NCBI GenBank assembly: GCA_020722685.1 | Contig: DYKH01000084.1 | Location: 9,394 to 17,919 of the forward strand | DNA from: Caldithrix sp. | GTDB lineage: Bacteria; KSB1; UBA2214; DYKH01 | Direction of reading: 5' to 3' | DNA length: 8,526 nt | Shown: positions 6,426 through 8,526 of the stretch, in pieces | How positions within the stretch are numbered: the first letter of the stretch is position 1 | Layout: the number at the start of each line of letters is the position of its first letter | The notes under the pieces: model-generated | What the model was told of the DNA's origin: nothing | Databases searched by the model: none | What the model saw: the letters and a program-made list of their open reading frames with translations, nothing else | Position numbers and translations under genes: made by a program

Positions 6426-8378
6426 ATGCGCACACTTCTTCCTATTACTCTGCTGGTAATAACACTTCTCTTCCCACTTGCGGATTCATCGGCTGGTTCC
6501 GTCTTTGGGCCTGAATGGAAGCCGACCGTGCATCTGGCGCTTTCTCCCCATCCTGCGAAACAAGTCGATTGGAACGCCGAGATCCTCTACTTCATCCTCA
6601 TCGACCGTTTTTGCAACGGTGATTCCTCGAACGATGTGGGGAACAATCCGCTAAGCCACGTGCCGTACGATCCGGCCAAGGGAAACATCGAAGCGTTGAA
6701 GACATACCAAGGCGGGGACCTCCAAGGCGTCATCGACCAATTGGACTATTTGCAGTCCCTCGGCATTACCGCCATCTGGCTTTCACCTGTTTTCGATAAT
6801 AGCGACCATGACTTTGTGGGCTGGTGGCCATACCACGGCTATTCTCCGGTGGATTTTTTTGCCGTGGACGAGCACTTTGGCTCCCTCGCAACATTGAAGG
6901 AACTGATGCGCCAGGTTCACCAGCGCGGCATGAAAATCATCTTGGATATGGTCTATAATCACGTTGCTCCGGATCATCCTTGGGTCATGGATCCACACAA
7001 TTGGGAGGAGCTTGGCTACAAGCACTGGTTTCATCCGCACAGCGGCAAGGACGCCAGCACCAGCATCACAAACTGGCAGGATCAGCAGCAGTTGGAGAAC
7101 CGCGAGCTGAACGGCTTGCCCGACTTGGCGCAGGAAAACCCACATGTCTATGACTTTTTGCTGGACCTTTCCAAATTCTGGATCGTCGAAACCAACTGTG
7201 ATGGCTTTCGTTTCGACGCCGTCAAACACATTCCCAAAAGCTTTTGGCGAAAAATCTGCCGCGACCTGCACAAGTTTGCCGGCAACGATTTCCTCTTGTT
7301 GGGCGAGGTTTTCGAGGGCAACACCGATTACGTCGCTGGCTATGCCGGACTTGGTTTCAACGCCTTGTTCGACATTCCCATGTATTACACCATCAATCGC
7401 GTGTTCGCTCAGGGCAGCACCATGAACCTTCTCAGTGAGCAGCTTGAAAGGAATCACGATAGGTACGGTGCCTGCTCGCTTTCAACCCTTTTGGACAATC
7501 ACGACGTCGCCCGCTTTAGCTATTGGGCCAAAACGGACGTGGAAGCAAAGATCGCCCAGGCGGTCACTTTTGCTTTTAGTCTAAGCGGTCTGCCAATGCT
7601 CTACTACGGCACTGAAGTCGCACTCCCTGGCGCCGCGCGAACAAACGAAAAAACGGGCGCGGGTCAGGACTACCTCAATCGTCTGATGATGCCTTGGTCC
7701 GCTATGACAGAATCAAGCGAGAATTTGCTCAATCACATCAAAAAGGTTCTGCACACACGCCGGCATTCTCCGGCAATGCAGACTGGAAAAACCGTGGAGC
7801 TCTACAAGGACTATGGCGTCTACGCCTATTTGCGATACCTTGGCCCGGATGCCAAGATCATCATCCTGAACAACTCCTCCTTCCCCGAATCCAGAAAAAT
7901 ACCCTTGCGGGGAATCATATCCACGACCGCAGGATCGTTTACGGATGTGCTGAGCGGACAGTCTTTCCTTTCCGCCCATGACACCCTGGCGATGACATTG
8001 GCGGCCCACTCATCTTATCTCCTCACCTTCCACGCTCCATTGAACACCATGGCGTTGCGCAATCCGGTCAGGCAATGTGTGTTTACCGAAAGACTGACCG
8101 AGGACCTTTCCCTTGTCAGGTTTTCGTATCGCGCCGACAAGAAACTCACCAGTGTATCCTTGGCGGGTGATTTCAACGCCTGGTCACCCACGGCCAGCCC
8201 GATGCGCGATGCAGAGCGAAATGGCCTATGGCAAGTCGCCATTCCCTTAAAAGCCGGACGGTACCGTTATAAATTCGTGCTCGACGGAACGAAATGGATC
8301 CCTGATCCTCAGGCAACGGACTTTGAGCTGGACCCCTACGGAGATCGCAATTCGGTCATCACCGTTGAAAAGCACTGA
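6426..8378 (+). CDS. Exported GH13 alpha-amylase-family glycosidase with C-terminal CBM48-like domain
   Basis: A 650-residue exported enzyme acting on alpha-1,4-glucans (starch, glycogen or maltodextrins). The first 23 residues form a signal peptide (MRTLLPITLLVITLLFPLA, cleavage after SSA likely). The (beta/alpha)8 catalytic domain starts near residue 50 with ILYFILIDRFCNGD. The conserved GH13 regions are all present: region I DMVYNH (174-179), region II GFRFDAVKH with nucleophile Asp264, Arg262 and His268, region III LLGEVFE with acid/base Glu294, and region IV LLDNHD with His359 and Asp360. LPDLAQENP occupies the region V position. A beta-sheet domain C follows. Residues about 564-648 form an Ig-like glycogen/starch-binding domain (LAGDFNAW with Trp586, KFVLDG and WIPDP with Trp624). 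ATG 6426 has GGAGA six bases upstream. There is no T9SS sorting domain, so a periplasmic location is most likely. The precise subfamily (alpha-amylase or cyclomaltodextrinase-like) is not resolved. Confidence 0.93.
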   Translation: MRTLLPITLLVITLLFPLADSSAGSVFGPEWKPTVHLALSPHPAKQVDWNAEILYFILIDRFCNGDSSNDVGNNPLSHVPYDPAKGNIEALKTYQGGDLQGVIDQLDYLQSLGITAIWLSPVFDNSDHDFVGWWPYHGYSPVDFFAVDEHFGSLATLKELMRQVHQRGMKIILDMVYNHVAPDHPWVMDPHNWEELGYKHWFHPHSGKDASTSITNWQDQQQLENRELNGLPDLAQENPHVYDFLLDLSKFWIVETNCDGFRFDAVKHIPKSFWRKICRDLHKFAGNDFLLLGEVFEGNTDYVAGYAGLGFNALFDIPMYYTINRVFAQGSTMNLLSEQLERNHDRYGACSLSTLLDNHDVARFSYWAKTDVEAKIAQAVTFAFSLSGLPMLYYGTEVALPGAARTNEKTGAGQDYLNRLMMPWSAMTESSENLLNHIKKVLHTRRHSPAMQTGKTVELYKDYGVYAYLRYLGPDAKIIILNNSSFPESRKIPLRGIISTTAGSFTDVLSGQSFLSAHDTLAMTLAAHSSYLLTFHAPLNTMALRNPVRQCVFTERLTEDLSLVRFSYRADKKLTSVSLAGDFNAWSPTASPMRDAERNGLWQVAIPLKAGRYRYKFVLDGTKWIPDPQATDFELDPYGDRNSVITVEKH

Positions 8379-8390
8379 GGCACGCTACCC

Positions 8391-8481
8391 GTCGCAGGTC
8401 ACAGGTCTCGGGTTGCAGGTTACAGGCTGCAAGTCACGGGTTGCAGACTACAGGTTGCAGGTTAGGGGTCGCATATTGCAT
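8391..8481. repeat. Heptamer tandem array, consensus GTYRCAG
   Basis: Thirteen consecutive 7-bp units begin 12 bases after the amylase stop: GTCGCAG, GTCACAG, GTCTCGG, GTTGCAG, GTTACAG, GCTGCAA, GTCACGG, GTTGCAG, ACTACAG, GTTGCAG, GTTAGGG, GTCGCAT, ATTGCAT. The fourth base tends to alternate G and A, so the real unit may be a 14-bp dimer GTYGCAGGTYACAG. The phase is kept without indels, and the units decay toward the right end. No gene is apparent in it. The repeats are adjacent, without spacers, so this is not a CRISPR array. Confidence 0.85.
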
Positions 8482-8526
8482 CACAATTCAGTCGTCACCG
8501 TAGACAGGCATCGAGACGCACTCTTC
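8482..8526 (+). repeat. Diverged copy of the amylase gene 3' end
   Basis: Bases from 8484 onward align with 8349-8386, the last codons and stop of the amylase gene, at about 28 of 38 positions. Read in its own frame, this copy gives HNSVVTVDRH against RNSVITVEKH at the enzyme's C-terminus. The differences are mostly synonymous or conservative, and the stop TGA is replaced by CGA, so the frame runs to the window edge. The copy and the original flank the heptamer array as imperfect direct repeats. It could be a displaced old C-terminus or a coincidence in a short alignment. Confidence 0.5.

Noticed and set aside
6783..7457. 224-codon minus-strand frame
   Set aside because: Antisense shadow of the GH13 catalytic domain, whose sense frame has all catalytic motifs.
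8391..8481. CRISPR array
   Set aside because: The units are 7 bp, contiguous and degenerate, with no spacers and no cas genes.

Overview
The window looks like a piece of a Gram-negative, FCB-group bacterial genome, most likely Calditrichota, KSB1, Marinimicrobia or Ignavibacteria-like. The placement is an inference. It rests on the type IX secretion (T9SS) C-terminal sorting domain with a YPNPFNP start on the first gene, on tandem SPNGGE Ig-like repeats, and on the style of the second ABC exporter's N-terminus. GC looks moderate. No RNA genes, CRISPR arrays or transposases are visible.

Layout from left to right. (1) Positions 1-1410 hold the 3' part of a large secreted repeat protein ending in a T9SS sorting domain, followed by a clear intrinsic terminator at 1430-1461. 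(2) Positions 1579-3402 and 3698-5500 encode two co-oriented ABC exporter half-transporters. The first has a degenerate Walker B (Asp for the catalytic Glu) with a canonical LSGGQ. The second has a canonical Walker B with a degenerate ISVGQ signature. This is the complementary pattern of heterodimeric multidrug/lipid-type exporters with one active and one degenerate ATP site. The 295-base gap between them carries an inverted repeat built of 8-bp NCACNAAG units, and one arm contributes a misleading GTG start to the second gene. (3) On the minus strand, 6222 down to 5520 holds a two-gene cassette that resembles a toxin-antitoxin pair. An intact 89-residue gene overlaps by ATGA the start of a TumE-like (DUF6516-like) gene. 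That second gene is broken by an in-frame TAG and by a later one-base frameshift, yet its full 145-codon frame can be reconstructed. (4) After a 203-base divergent intergenic region with two perfect palindromes, 6426-8378 encodes an exported GH13 alpha-amylase-family enzyme with all four conserved regions and a C-terminal glycogen/starch-binding (CBM48/AMPK-type) domain. (5) The window closes with a 7-bp tandem array (8391-8481), then a diverged copy of the amylase gene's 3' end in which the stop TGA aligns with CGA.

The genes do not form one pathway. The ABC pair is one functional unit, the decayed cassette is accessory, and the amylase and the T9SS protein belong to the exported or cell-surface proteome. 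I see no convincing new multi-gene system. The most interesting material is the decayed toxin and the short-period repeats with their flanking duplication.
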